15,369 nucleotides of DNA from a bacterium (lineage in GTDB: Bacteria; SAR324; XYD2-FULL-50-16), in contig JAJRZQ010000010.1 in the NCBI GenBank assembly GCA_024275165.1, positions 1-15,369 of the forward strand, written 5' to 3'. This document shows, piece after piece, positions 1-7,056 of this stretch. The translations under genes and the position numbers were made by a program. The notes beneath the pieces are model-generated. The model saw only the letters and a program-made list of their open reading frames with translations, searched no databases and was not told the origin of the DNA. Numbering within the stretch: the stretch's first letter is position 1; the number at the start of each line of letters is the position of its first letter.

Positions 1-781
1 CAGCGCTCACCCGGGGCAAGTCGGGGTCAACTTCAATCTGGGTTTCCACGCGATTTGCGGTGAGGGAAGGCTGCAAGCTGAGTAAGACATCCTTAAAGGC
101 ATCCTTGAGCGATAAGGAGCGATGATCAATCCGCTCATGCCCCATCTCAATGGTGCTGAGTTCAAGGAGGTCGGTAATCATTTTTTCAAGTTTTTGCCCA
201 TTGTGAAATATTTTTTCAAAGAGTTCTTCTTTAGAGTTTTTATTGAACGCGGCCCCTTTTATGGGGGTGAGGGCAATTTGGCAAAAACCTAAAATCGCGC
301 TTAAGGGGAGGCGAAAGTCATGACTCATGCGACTGAGAAAGTCGGTTCTCGCTTTGTCGGTTTCGCGCATAATGATCTGTTCTGTCATATGTCGTTCCAA
401 AGCTTGTTGCATGACTTTTTTTTCTAAGGCTCTGTGAATGGCGAGGTCCAAGTGATCAAAATCAATTGGCTTTAAAACGAAATCGCTTCCTCCTTCTTTG
501 ATAAACTCAACTCCGAGTCGGAGATTGTCGAAGACGGTAACCATAATCACCACGGGCATTTCTTCTTCTCGTGCCTTGATTCTGGTATAAATATCCCAAC
601 CGTTTAAAGTGGGCATCATATAATCTAACAAGATGACATCATAACTTTCTTGTTCGAGTCGCTTGAGTAAGTCGGTGCCTTGGTTAAAACTTTGCACCTC
701 ATAGCCCTTTTTTACTAATTGAGTTTCCAACAGAACTAAGTTCATCTGATTGTCGTCGCATGAAGCGATTTTTGTTTTCAT
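1..781 (-). CDS. Hybrid response regulator / sensor histidine kinase (REC-HisKA, truncated by the window edge)
   Basis: Cytoplasmic signalling protein with a receiver domain followed by a histidine-kinase core; the first 260 residues are in the window and the ATPase part lies beyond the left edge. The receiver (about residues 3-120) has the acidic pair D9-D10, the phospho-acceptor D53 in LLDYMMP and K104 in VLKP. The dimerisation/phospho-acceptor helix follows at about 145-215, with H154 in MSHDFRLP, where the acidic residue after the histidine is Asp rather than the usual Glu. There are no membrane segments, so it probably receives its signal through the receiver from another kinase. The ATG is preceded by AAAGGA about 9 nt upstream, a good ribosome site. 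The domain order matches the kinase at 12277-13356. Family assignment is secure; the partner and output are unknown. Confidence 0.9.
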   Translation of the reverse strand, partial: MKTKIASCDDNQMNLVLLETQLVKKGYEVQSFNQGTDLLKRLEQESYDVILLDYMMPTLNGWDIYTRIKAREEEMPVVIMVTVFDNLRLGVEFIKEGGSDFVLKPIDFDHLDLAIHRALEKKVMQQALERHMTEQIIMRETDKARTDFLSRMSHDFRLPLSAILGFCQIALTPIKGAAFNKNSKEELFEKIFHNGQKLEKMITDLLELSTIEMGHERIDHRSLSLKDAFKDVLLSLQPSLTANRVETQIEVDPDLPRVSA

Positions 782-884
782 GAAAAAGCGTCCTTTCAAG
801 CTGATTTCGTCTACATTCTCTCATAAAACTTTGGCTCTGCCAGGGTTTTTGGCGTGCAATTTCAGGAAAAATAGGGAGTATTTT

Positions 885-951
885 TGATTAACATATTGTT
901 TTATTGGTAATTTTTTAAATTATCCTTGAAGAGAAAAAGAATTGTTAATCA
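885..951. repeat. Widely spaced inverted repeat TGATTAACA / TGTTAATCA
   Basis: TGATTAACA at 885-893 is the exact reverse complement of TGTTAATCA at 943-951, with 49 bp between. The pair lies upstream of the REC-HisKA gene that starts at 781. The core GTTAATCA recurs at 3406-3414, just upstream of the other signalling gene at 3383. This could be a pair of operator half-sites, but a 9-bp match in AT-rich DNA can arise by chance. Confidence 0.3.
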
Positions 952-1085
952 GTTGATTTTTCTGACTTTGAATGTCATTTCATCTGGTTTTCCTTTTTGC
1001 GGGAAAAATCCGGCAAAGTGTGGACAGTTTGATCAACAAGCTGCTCATTTTATGGATTTATAACGCGGTCAAGCAAACTAAAATA

Positions 1086-1120
1086 AAAATCGGTTAAACT
1101 TGGTGGGCTGATTTTTTTTT
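1086..1120 (-). terminator. Weak candidate transcription terminator
   Basis: AAAATCGG (1086-1093) can pair with CTGATTTT (1108-1115) with one G-T wobble, and T-rich sequence flanks the stem on both strands. On the minus strand it lies about 245 bp past the stop of the 672-residue gene, so it could end that transcript. The stem is AT-rich and the loop is 14 nt, so it is weak. Confidence 0.25.
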
Positions 1121-1322
1121 GCTATTCACAAAACGGATTCATCCCCGCAAAAGGAGAAAATATCCAAAAAATGAGGAAAAGGCAGGGAGGCGGGTTCTCT
1201 GTTATGAGAGAAACAAAAACCACAAAAATGGGTTTGGGGACTTGGAACTACGCGGAGGTTTGGCAATAAGTTTGGGCTGCCCCGCGCTCAATCGAGGCGG
1301 CGCATTGATTTTGTTTTAGGGC

Positions 1323-1344
1323 GGGGGAACTTGCCGCTTCCCCT
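1323..1344 (-). other. GC-rich stem-loop just past a gene end
   Basis: GGGGAA (1324-1329) pairs perfectly with TTCCCC (1338-1343) across an 8-nt loop, with an extra G-T pair outside. It lies about 20 bp downstream of the stop codon of the minus-strand gene at 1365. No T-run follows on either strand, so if it acts at the transcript end it would more likely protect the RNA or use Rho than act as an intrinsic terminator. Confidence 0.3.
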
Positions 1345-1364
1345 GGAAAAACCAAGCCGATCTG

Positions 1365-3383
1365 TTACTTGTTGAGCCCTTCTTCCACTTGACGCAAGGC
1401 AATACGCAGGCGTTGCAGGGTTTCAGGCGAGCGTGGCGGGCAACGACGCAAAACAAAATAAGCGGTTTGCAACACCGAGGTCCAGCGGGGGTTGCTGGGG
1501 AGGAGATTTACTTTCAGGTAGCGGTCGAGGGTGCGAGTGCGGGCAGTGCCCTTCGCATCGAAATAGACGCTCCAAAGCCCACTTTCTTGAGCCAGGTCCA
1601 CCTTTCCTTTTCCTGTGGTATAAGACCAGTACTTCAGCAAGGTTTGCATCAACAAAACCACCGCTTCATTGAGAGGTAAATCCTGTTGGATTTTGGGCAA
1701 GGAGGGTGGCTTTTTTTCTATAAGTTTTAAAGGCAGATGGTTCAATAATTTGTCAAACAGATCAATTTGAAAGCTGTAGGGCATGACGAATTCACAATCT
1801 ACCAGACTGAGATTTTTGATTTTACCAGAGCGGTTAAAAAGCTGAGTGATAAAGATGCCGCCTCCTTGGGGATGCGGCAAATAAAGGCCGAGCTTATACA
1901 TGGCCTGTTCGTTGGCCGTAGCCAGGGTGAGCAAAAAGATGTGTTTTGCCTCTAGTCCTTGTTTTTGTAATTCCTTGCTCAAGAGGGGAGAACCAACCAA
2001 CTCGGTGAGGTTTTGACCCAACACAAACTGTTCCGAAGTTCCCCAAAAGGACTTTGCCTGCTCATTGACCCAAGAGATCTTCAACTGGAGATTGACCCCA
2101 AAAACAGAGACCCGATCAGCCAGTTCGATATCCTCGCTTAAGCTGGGAATACGGCGTAAGAAGCGAATTGTTTCAATGAGTTGATCTGCCCTAATTTTAT
2201 CTTGCGAGGAGGATTGACGCAAGCTCTGCGCGCTTTTGGCTCTTTGGATATGACCGCGAATCCGCAAAATCAACTCCGTGGGATCGCAGTTCTTTTTTAA
2301 AAAGTCATTGGCTCCATGCCGATAGGACTTGAGTACCAATTCAGGCTGGCTGCCCGAGGAATAAATAATGACTGGCATTTGATCGGGGCTGTATTTTTGT
2401 CGAATATAGCTCAAAACATCAAAGCCCGAGCCCCCACCAACTAAGGTAAGGTCTAAGAGGACGAGGTCAAAGGGTTGGTTTTCCAGCCAACTGATGGCGG
2501 AAAAGGCGCCGGCGCAGGTGGTTAATTGGTAGGGTTCCTCGAGCAAGGAGCCGATGAGTTTTTGCGTGGTTAGATCGTCGTCAACAAAAAGAATGCGGTA
2601 TTTGGGCTGTACGAGCGGCCTTTTGCTTTGCTTTACAAGGGGCGCTGTTGTTGTGGGGGCGGCTCGCTCTGGAGCGGGTTCACGGGTGGGCAAAATCAAG
2701 GTGACACGGGTGCCGATTCCAATGGAAGAATGGATTTGCAATTTGCCTTTGATGTCTTCTAAAACCCGCTGTACCAGAGGCAAGCCGACACCTAGCTCTG
2801 GTTTGCCTTGGGAGTTGAGAATTCGCTTCAATTCGTCTGGGGCAATCCCCATGCCGATGTCTTCCACTTCCAAAACGATGTTGCTGCCCTCGGTATAGGC
2901 CGTAACCTGAATGGGGCCATCGTGATTGTAGCATACGGCATTGTCGAATACGGCAAAGAAGACCTGCCCCAGCAGATTGGCGGAAAGATTAACGGGAGGC
3001 AGGCCATCGGGGAGGTTTAAGCTTAAGTTTAAGCCTTTGTTGCTTAAGAGTTCGCTATAGAGTGAAGTTACTGTTTTACAGACCGCGAATAGGTCTGCCC
3101 CTGCTCCATTGACATCCAGGTCCGGTTGAAAGGAGTTGGTAAAAAAATCGATTACATTTTTTAAATAGTAATCAATTCGCTCGCCCGCGTTGGCGATTTG
3201 CCCACTCACTTGCGACCAGGCTTGAGGCGCTGTTGCCTTTTCTTGTCTTTGCGATAGGCCCTCAACTTGTTGCTGAAGTTGACTTAAATTATAACGCACC
3301 TTTTGCATCGCCAGCAAAAGATAGTCTTCTGCTTGATTCTGGTACAAAATTCCTCCCTCTCTCAACGATCCTTTTGCATTCAC
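1365..3383 (-). CDS. Kinase-like ATPase-receiver protein lacking the phospho-acceptor histidine, with an unidentified C-terminal module
   Basis: The 672-residue protein has four parts. Residues about 15-85 form two helices in the position of a dimerisation domain but contain no histidine; the first histidine is H154. Residues about 100-232 are a HATPase domain with N-box (DNAVCYN), G1 (EDIGMGI) and G2 (GVGLPL) motifs. After a Pro/Thr-rich linker, 262-380 is a receiver with D268-D270, phospho-acceptor D311 and K363. Residues about 420-530 have a PAS-like look, and 570-672 form a compact basic/aromatic module with RTRTLDRYL. No membrane segments are seen. The GTG start has no ribosome site; AGGGAGGA just before the TTG at 3347 makes a 660-residue product possible. 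ATP-binding residues are intact, so it may be a pseudokinase, an anti-sigma-like kinase or a receiver-controlled ATPase. The module's function is unknown. Confidence 0.85.
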   Translation of the reverse strand: MNAKGSLREGGILYQNQAEDYLLLAMQKVRYNLSQLQQQVEGLSQRQEKATAPQAWSQVSGQIANAGERIDYYLKNVIDFFTNSFQPDLDVNGAGADLFAVCKTVTSLYSELLSNKGLNLSLNLPDGLPPVNLSANLLGQVFFAVFDNAVCYNHDGPIQVTAYTEGSNIVLEVEDIGMGIAPDELKRILNSQGKPELGVGLPLVQRVLEDIKGKLQIHSSIGIGTRVTLILPTREPAPERAAPTTTAPLVKQSKRPLVQPKYRILFVDDDLTTQKLIGSLLEEPYQLTTCAGAFSAISWLENQPFDLVLLDLTLVGGGSGFDVLSYIRQKYSPDQMPVIIYSSGSQPELVLKSYRHGANDFLKKNCDPTELILRIRGHIQRAKSAQSLRQSSSQDKIRADQLIETIRFLRRIPSLSEDIELADRVSVFGVNLQLKISWVNEQAKSFWGTSEQFVLGQNLTELVGSPLLSKELQKQGLEAKHIFLLTLATANEQAMYKLGLYLPHPQGGGIFITQLFNRSGKIKNLSLVDCEFVMPYSFQIDLFDKLLNHLPLKLIEKKPPSLPKIQQDLPLNEAVVLLMQTLLKYWSYTTGKGKVDLAQESGLWSVYFDAKGTARTRTLDRYLKVNLLPSNPRWTSVLQTAYFVLRRCPPRSPETLQRLRIALRQVEEGLNK

Positions 3384-3992
3384 TTAGAGTTTCCGATAAA
3401 GACAGGTTAATCAATATGGCTTTTTACTTGCTCTAAATCGTAAAATAAATTACAAATAATTAATTTTTTTTAATCTATGCGCTTTCAAGTGCAAATTAGA
3501 TGTACGCATATAGATTATTTTTTCTAAGTATAGCTAAAAATTTTCTGGTTACGCAATTATAAAAAATTGTCAAATATTGTTTCTGGGGGTTTTCCCCTAA
3601 CGAGTTTGTTCTCTTCAAGGGGGTTGGGTTTCAAGCTTGAACTGCTCATTGAGTTTAAAACAAGTTTGACTTGCTTGCTTTTCGCTCCTTGTTCCAATTT
3701 ATTGCACCGGTTTTGACCTTTTGCATGACTTGAGCCCTGTTGAAAAAGTTAAATTCATAAACTGAGCAGATCTAGCTATTTCGCGCTTTTGTAGGGATTC
3801 TTACTTTTTTGAAAACAAAATTCAAGAGCTGTAGAGAAAAAAATGAACCCAGGTAAACTTCAAAGGGATTTCAGTTTGAGGTGCCGTTGCCACCAAGGCG
3901 GGGAGTGATTTCTGCATGAGGCATAGGGCGGCCGAGGGCTTTTTTGCGTCATGCATTTTGGGAAACTCTAAAAACTTAAGGGATAGAGTTGA
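3384..3992. other. AT-rich non-coding gap
   Basis: About 610 bp with no supportable gene. Contents: GTTAATCAA at 3406-3414, matching the inverted-repeat core seen near 885-951; a copy of GGAAACTCTAA on the minus strand at 3384-3394, directly before the neighbouring start codon; a 7-bp inverted repeat TGCATGA (3913-3919) / TCATGCA (3949-3955), with a further TGCATGA at 3722-3728; a run of six T at 3940-3945; and the hairpin at 3964-3990. The stretch is long for this otherwise dense region and could hide a small RNA, but I see no clear promoter plus terminator pair. Confidence 0.5.
3964..3990 (-). terminator. Candidate terminator hairpin 3' of hldD, overlapping the dispersed motif
   Basis: AACTCTA (3964-3970) and TAGAGTT (3984-3990) are perfect inverted repeats of 7 bp, ending 3 bp before the hldD stop codon. 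The left arm lies in GGAAACTCTAAAAAC (3961-3975), the intergenic motif also found near 9589 and 14835. There is no long T-tract after the stem on the minus strand, so its terminator role is an inference from position. Confidence 0.35.
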
Positions 3993-4949
3993 TCAGCGCT
4001 TTTGTAAGTAAGTCTGCACATAGTCTTTGACCCCTTCTTCTAAAGGCGTGGGCGGCTGTGAGTAGCCGGCTCGGCGGAGTTTATCCATGGTCGCCTCGGT
4101 GAAGTACTGGTATTTGTCGCGCAGGTGCTCGGGCATGTCGATGTATACTATGTTCGGCTCTTTGCCTAAAGCGAGAAAGGTTTGGGTTGCCAAGTCCTTA
4201 AAGGTGCGGGCTTGGCCGCTACCAACATTAAAGATTCCCCCGATTGATGTTTTCTCCAATAAAAAGAGTATGACCGCGCAGGCATCTTTCACATACACAA
4301 AATCCCGCTTTTGCTCCCCATCGGCAAAGCCGGCCCGGTGTGATTTAAAAAGCTTGACCACGCCGGTTGCCTGTATTTGCTCATAGGCTTTGTTCACCAC
4401 AGAGCGCATATCCTCTTTATGGTCTTCTCGAGGGCCATAGACATTAAAGAATTTCAACCCAGCCATTTGTTGGAGCAAACCTTGCCGCTCCATCCATAGA
4501 TCAAAGGCGTGCTTAGAATAACCATAGGGGTTTAAGGGGGTAAAGCCGATCAACTCGGCTTCATCGCAGTAGCCCTGTTCACCGGCTCCATAGGTCGCCG
4601 CGGAACTGGCATAGATATAGCGCACCGCGTATTTGTCGCACCATAGGGCCAAGGCCTGGGAATAGCGATAATTATTCTGCATCAAGTAATCGGCATCGAA
4701 CTCCGTTGTGGAGCTACAGGCCCCCAAATGGATCACAGCCTCGACTTTTTCGCCGCTCATTCCCTCAGAAATCTGCTCTAAAAATTCATCTTTATCCACA
4801 TAGTCTAGATATTTCAACCCAATCAGGTTGCGATAGGTTTGCCCGGTCCCGAGTCGATCCACAATTAAGATTTCTTCTTTGCCTAAGTCATTTAAGGCCT
4901 TGACCATGCAAGAGCCGATAAACCCCGCTCCACCAGTGACGATAATCAT
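3993..4949 (-). CDS. hldD: ADP-L-glycero-D-manno-heptose-6-epimerase
   Basis: Cytoplasmic NADP-dependent epimerase that converts ADP-D-glycero- to ADP-L-glycero-beta-D-manno-heptose, the donor for the LPS inner core. The extended SDR fold starts with TGGAGFIGS at residues 5-13. The catalytic Tyr-Lys pair is Y142/K146 in NPYGYSKHAFD, and the family signatures CSSTTEFDADY (about 78-88) and NVYGPREDHK (about 169-178) are present. The 318-residue length fits the family (about 310). I chose the ATG at 4949 because AGGA lies 5 nt upstream and the Rossmann motif follows at once; a longer frame to 5006 would overlap the upstream gene. It starts 7 bp after the upstream 165-residue gene and is probably the last gene of an operon led by a sigma-54 activator. 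Its presence argues for a Gram-negative cell with heptose-containing LPS. Confidence 0.95.
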   Translation of the reverse strand: MIIVTGGAGFIGSCMVKALNDLGKEEILIVDRLGTGQTYRNLIGLKYLDYVDKDEFLEQISEGMSGEKVEAVIHLGACSSTTEFDADYLMQNNYRYSQALALWCDKYAVRYIYASSAATYGAGEQGYCDEAELIGFTPLNPYGYSKHAFDLWMERQGLLQQMAGLKFFNVYGPREDHKEDMRSVVNKAYEQIQATGVVKLFKSHRAGFADGEQKRDFVYVKDACAVILFLLEKTSIGGIFNVGSGQARTFKDLATQTFLALGKEPNIVYIDMPEHLRDKYQYFTEATMDKLRRAGYSQPPTPLEEGVKDYVQTYLQKR

Positions 4950-4956
4950 AACATTC

Positions 4957-5454
4957 CTATTGTTGTATATGGGCCTGAACCCGTTGTGCAAAAGTTTCCG
5001 CAACATCGACCCCTAAAGCCAGTTCCCTATATTCTTGTTGTAGTTCCTCGCTGGCTTCTGCATGGGCCGCAATGAGACAGTAACGGTAATAACGCAGTTC
5101 ATGATGAGAGAGCAGCCCTAAATCACATTCTTGGGAGGGGAGTTGTTTTTCTTTGAGTAAAAAAACCTCATCCGCCCGGCGATAGTCGGGCAAAAGCTTA
5201 CATTGGCAGCCTGGCCCATGGGGTAGCCTTGGGGGTTCTTTATTTTGAAAGGCGGGGCCAAAGCTTTTCCCGTCCTCTAAAAGGCAGGCTAAAGGCATGG
5301 TGGGGGTGAGCCAAGCTTGTATTTTTTCCCCCTTTAAAGCGATCTGCTTGCCGCGGCTTACTGGAGGGGGGAGCGGTTTTTTGCGCATGCGAAACCAAAT
5401 AACCAAAGCCGCGAGGGCAATAAAAAACCACAATTGGGCGCTTGTTAATACCAT
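4957..5454 (-). CDS. Small membrane-anchored protein of unknown function with an HGPGCQC motif
   Basis: I do not recognise this 165-residue protein. Residues about 7-21 form one hydrophobic segment followed by the basic stretch FRMRKK, which suggests an N-terminal anchor with the remainder in the cytoplasm. The body contains LACLLEDGKSF (about 55-65) and PHGPGCQCKLLP (about 78-89), giving three cysteines (C57, C83, C85) close to a histidine that could bind metal or form a disulfide. The C-terminal half looks helical. It sits 17 bp after the sigma-54 activator gene and 7 bp before hldD, so it is almost certainly co-transcribed with both, which hints at an envelope role. AGGG lies upstream of the ATG. 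It is real by position and coding character; function is open. Confidence 0.75.
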   Translation of the reverse strand: MVLTSAQLWFFIALAALVIWFRMRKKPLPPPVSRGKQIALKGEKIQAWLTPTMPLACLLEDGKSFGPAFQNKEPPRLPHGPGCQCKLLPDYRRADEVFLLKEKQLPSQECDLGLLSHHELRYYRYCLIAAHAEASEELQQEYRELALGVDVAETFAQRVQAHIQQ

Positions 5455-5471
5455 TTTAACCCTGTTTTATC

Positions 5472-6977
5472 CTAGAGGCGAATTTTGCGCACGGCGATTC
5501 CGTATTTTTGAATCCGATAGCGCAATTGCCTTAAACTAATATTTAACGCCTCAGCAGCCCGAACCTGAACGCCTTTGGCTCGAACGAGCGCCAATTCAAT
5601 GGCCTGAACCTCTTCATTGACCAATTCATCGACCTTCAAACTCGCCTCTCTCGGACTTGTTCCCGTAGATTTAGGGCCCAAGCGATGGAGTCGTGTTGCC
5701 CGCTCTGGTTGGGGGGCAAAGTGCAGCCAGCCCCCCTGCTCCATTAAAAACCCGGAGTGAATCGCGTTTTCCAATTCTCTGATATTGCCGGGCCAGGGCA
5801 TCCCCTGTAAGCGAGTCAGCGCTTCATCGCTGATTTTAATGTTTCGCCCCTCTTGCTGGTTGAGTCGGTTTAAAAAAAAGCGCACCAAATGTACGATATC
5901 CTCTCGCCGGTCCCGTAGGGGAGGGACAAACAACCGCACTACATTTAAGCGATAAAAGAGGTCTTCGCGAAAACTCCCTTCTGCGATGGCTTCTTCTAAA
6001 TCGACATTGGTCGCGGCTAAAATCCGTACGTCCACATGGATGGTTTCATTTCCTCCAAGCCGCTCAAAGCAGCCCTCTTGCAGTACCCTGAGAATTTTGG
6101 TTTGAAAACTTAAAGGGGTATCGCCGATTTCATCTAAAAAAAGGGTGCCTCCATCGGCCTGCTCAAAGCGGCCCTTGCGCGCTGTGTTGGCCCCGGTAAA
6201 GGCCCCCTTCTCATGACCGAAAAGCTCTGATTCCAACAGGTTTTCAGAAAGAGCGGCGCAATTGACCCCAATAAAGGGGGCCTTGCGGTGCAAGCTATGA
6301 CTGTGCAAGGCTTTGGCGATGAGTTCCTTGCCCGTGCCGCTTTCCCCTTGGATCAAAACGGTGGCCTTGGAACTGGCCACTTTTTTGATGATTTGGGCAA
6401 GATTTTTTAAGGCCTCGCTATCGCCTACAATCTGTTCCAACACCATGGGAACATCTTGATGGATTGCCTCGCTATCTAATAACTCCGCCATCGGGAATCC
6501 CTTGGCGACCATGGATAGAGCCAGCATATCGGCTAAAAAGGTCAAAAAGCGTTGCACTTCGCTGATCCGTTCAAAATCGGTAACTTCGGCTGAAAGCAGC
6601 GCTAGGGGGAGGTTGTTTTGTTTGAAGTTGACCGGTTGCAAAACCAAAGGCAGGCTCATGCGCTCGATGGACTCGGGCCGCGGTAGTTGGAGTAAGTCTT
6701 TATCCCCTGGATAAAGCAGCATTTGATGGTGCAGGCTTAAACTGGCTTGCCCTGTTTGTAGGGCGATTTTCTGATTCCAGAGATTTTTTTTCTCTTCCCT
6801 GATCTCTGGGGCGAGTTCGATAAAAAACTTGCCGATCACCTGATCGCGGATCAAAAGAATCGGATTGCGCAGGGGAAGGTAGTCCGAAAGGGTGAGCAAA
6901 GCCGTGTTCATGCTCCGAATCAGGTCTGAGCCTGAATTGAGCAATTTACCGATTTGATTGATCAGGTGTAAGGACAT
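5472..6977 (-). CDS. Sigma-54-dependent transcriptional activator (GAF-AAA+-Fis)
   Basis: This 501-residue enhancer-binding protein has a domain plan like NifA/FhlA. Residues about 10-160 look like a GAF-type sensory domain, with no receiver. The AAA+ domain (about 180-420) has Walker A GESGTGKE (211-218), the sigma-54 contact loop GAFTGA (259-264), Walker B TLFLDEI (278-284), Arg residues in [10 protein letters not shown] (336-345) and [10 protein letters not shown] (395-404). A Fis-type helix-turn-helix lies at about 455-495 ([18 protein letters not shown]). It should hydrolyse ATP to open sigma-54 promoters in response to a ligand or partner bound by the N-terminal domain. A good promoter lies at 7004-7032, though the start has a weak ribosome site. 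It leads the small membrane protein gene and hldD. Targets and signal are unknown; I saw no -24/-12 promoter in this window. Confidence 0.95.
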   Translation of the reverse strand: MSLHLINQIGKLLNSGSDLIRSMNTALLTLSDYLPLRNPILLIRDQVIGKFFIELAPEIREEKKNLWNQKIALQTGQASLSLHHQMLLYPGDKDLLQLPRPESIERMSLPLVLQPVNFKQNNLPLALLSAEVTDFERISEVQRFLTFLADMLALSMVAKGFPMAELLDSEAIHQDVPMVLEQIVGDSEALKNLAQIIKKVASSKATVLIQGESGTGKELIAKALHSHSLHRKAPFIGVNCAALSENLLESELFGHEKGAFTGANTARKGRFEQADGGTLFLDEIGDTPLSFQTKILRVLQEGCFERLGGNETIHVDVRILAATNVDLEEAIAEGSFREDLFYRLNVVRLFVPPLRDRREDIVHLVRFFLNRLNQQEGRNIKISDEALTRLQGMPWPGNIRELENAIHSGFLMEQGGWLHFAPQPERATRLHRLGPKSTGTSPREASLKVDELVNEEVQAIELALVRAKGVQVRAAEALNISLRQLRYRIQKYGIAVRKIRL

Positions 6978-7003
6978 AGAGGCTGCAACCGAAGTTTTAC
7001 TCT

Positions 7004-7032
7004 ATTATGGGGGGAGGGAGGGGAGTTGTCTA
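7004..7032 (-). promoter_or_regulatory. Sigma-70-like promoter for the sigma-54 activator operon
   Basis: On the minus strand TAGACA (7027-7032, 5 of 6 to TTGACA) is followed, after exactly 17 nt, by CATAAT (7004-7009, 5 of 6 to TATAAT). Transcription would begin near 6997, about 20 nt before the ATG at 6977. The spacer is an unbroken pyrimidine-rich tract (G-rich on the plus strand, 7009-7025). Two direct copies of ATTGTCA (7041-7047 and 7050-7056) lie just upstream and could bind a regulator. Confidence 0.5.
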
Positions 7033-7056
7033 GGAGTAATTGACAATTATGACAAT

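Larger units (their letters stand above)
782..1364. other. Non-coding gap between two minus-strand signalling genes
   Basis: About 580 bp without a convincing gene. The left half, next to the start of the REC-HisKA gene, is AT-rich and holds the inverted repeat listed at 885-951. The right half, 3' of the 672-residue gene, holds two stem-loops, listed separately. A short TTG-started reading frame at 1119-1319 is very basic, lacks a ribosome site and has no recognisable domain, so I do not call it. I saw no RNA gene. Confidence 0.6.

Noticed and set aside
1119-1319. Plus-strand TTG-started reading frame of 66 residues in the first gap
   Set aside because: No ribosome site, very basic low-quality sequence, no recognisable domain, and it overlaps a T-rich terminator-like hairpin.
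3843-3908. Possible 21-residue peptide starting MNPGKLQ in the 3384-3992 gap
   Set aside because: Only a weak purine run precedes the ATG and nothing in the peptide is recognisable; too short to support.
4950-5006. N-terminal extension of hldD to an upstream start (MLRKLLHNG...)
   Set aside because: It would overlap the 165-residue gene and push the Rossmann motif away from the N-terminus; the ATG at 4949 has a good ribosome site.
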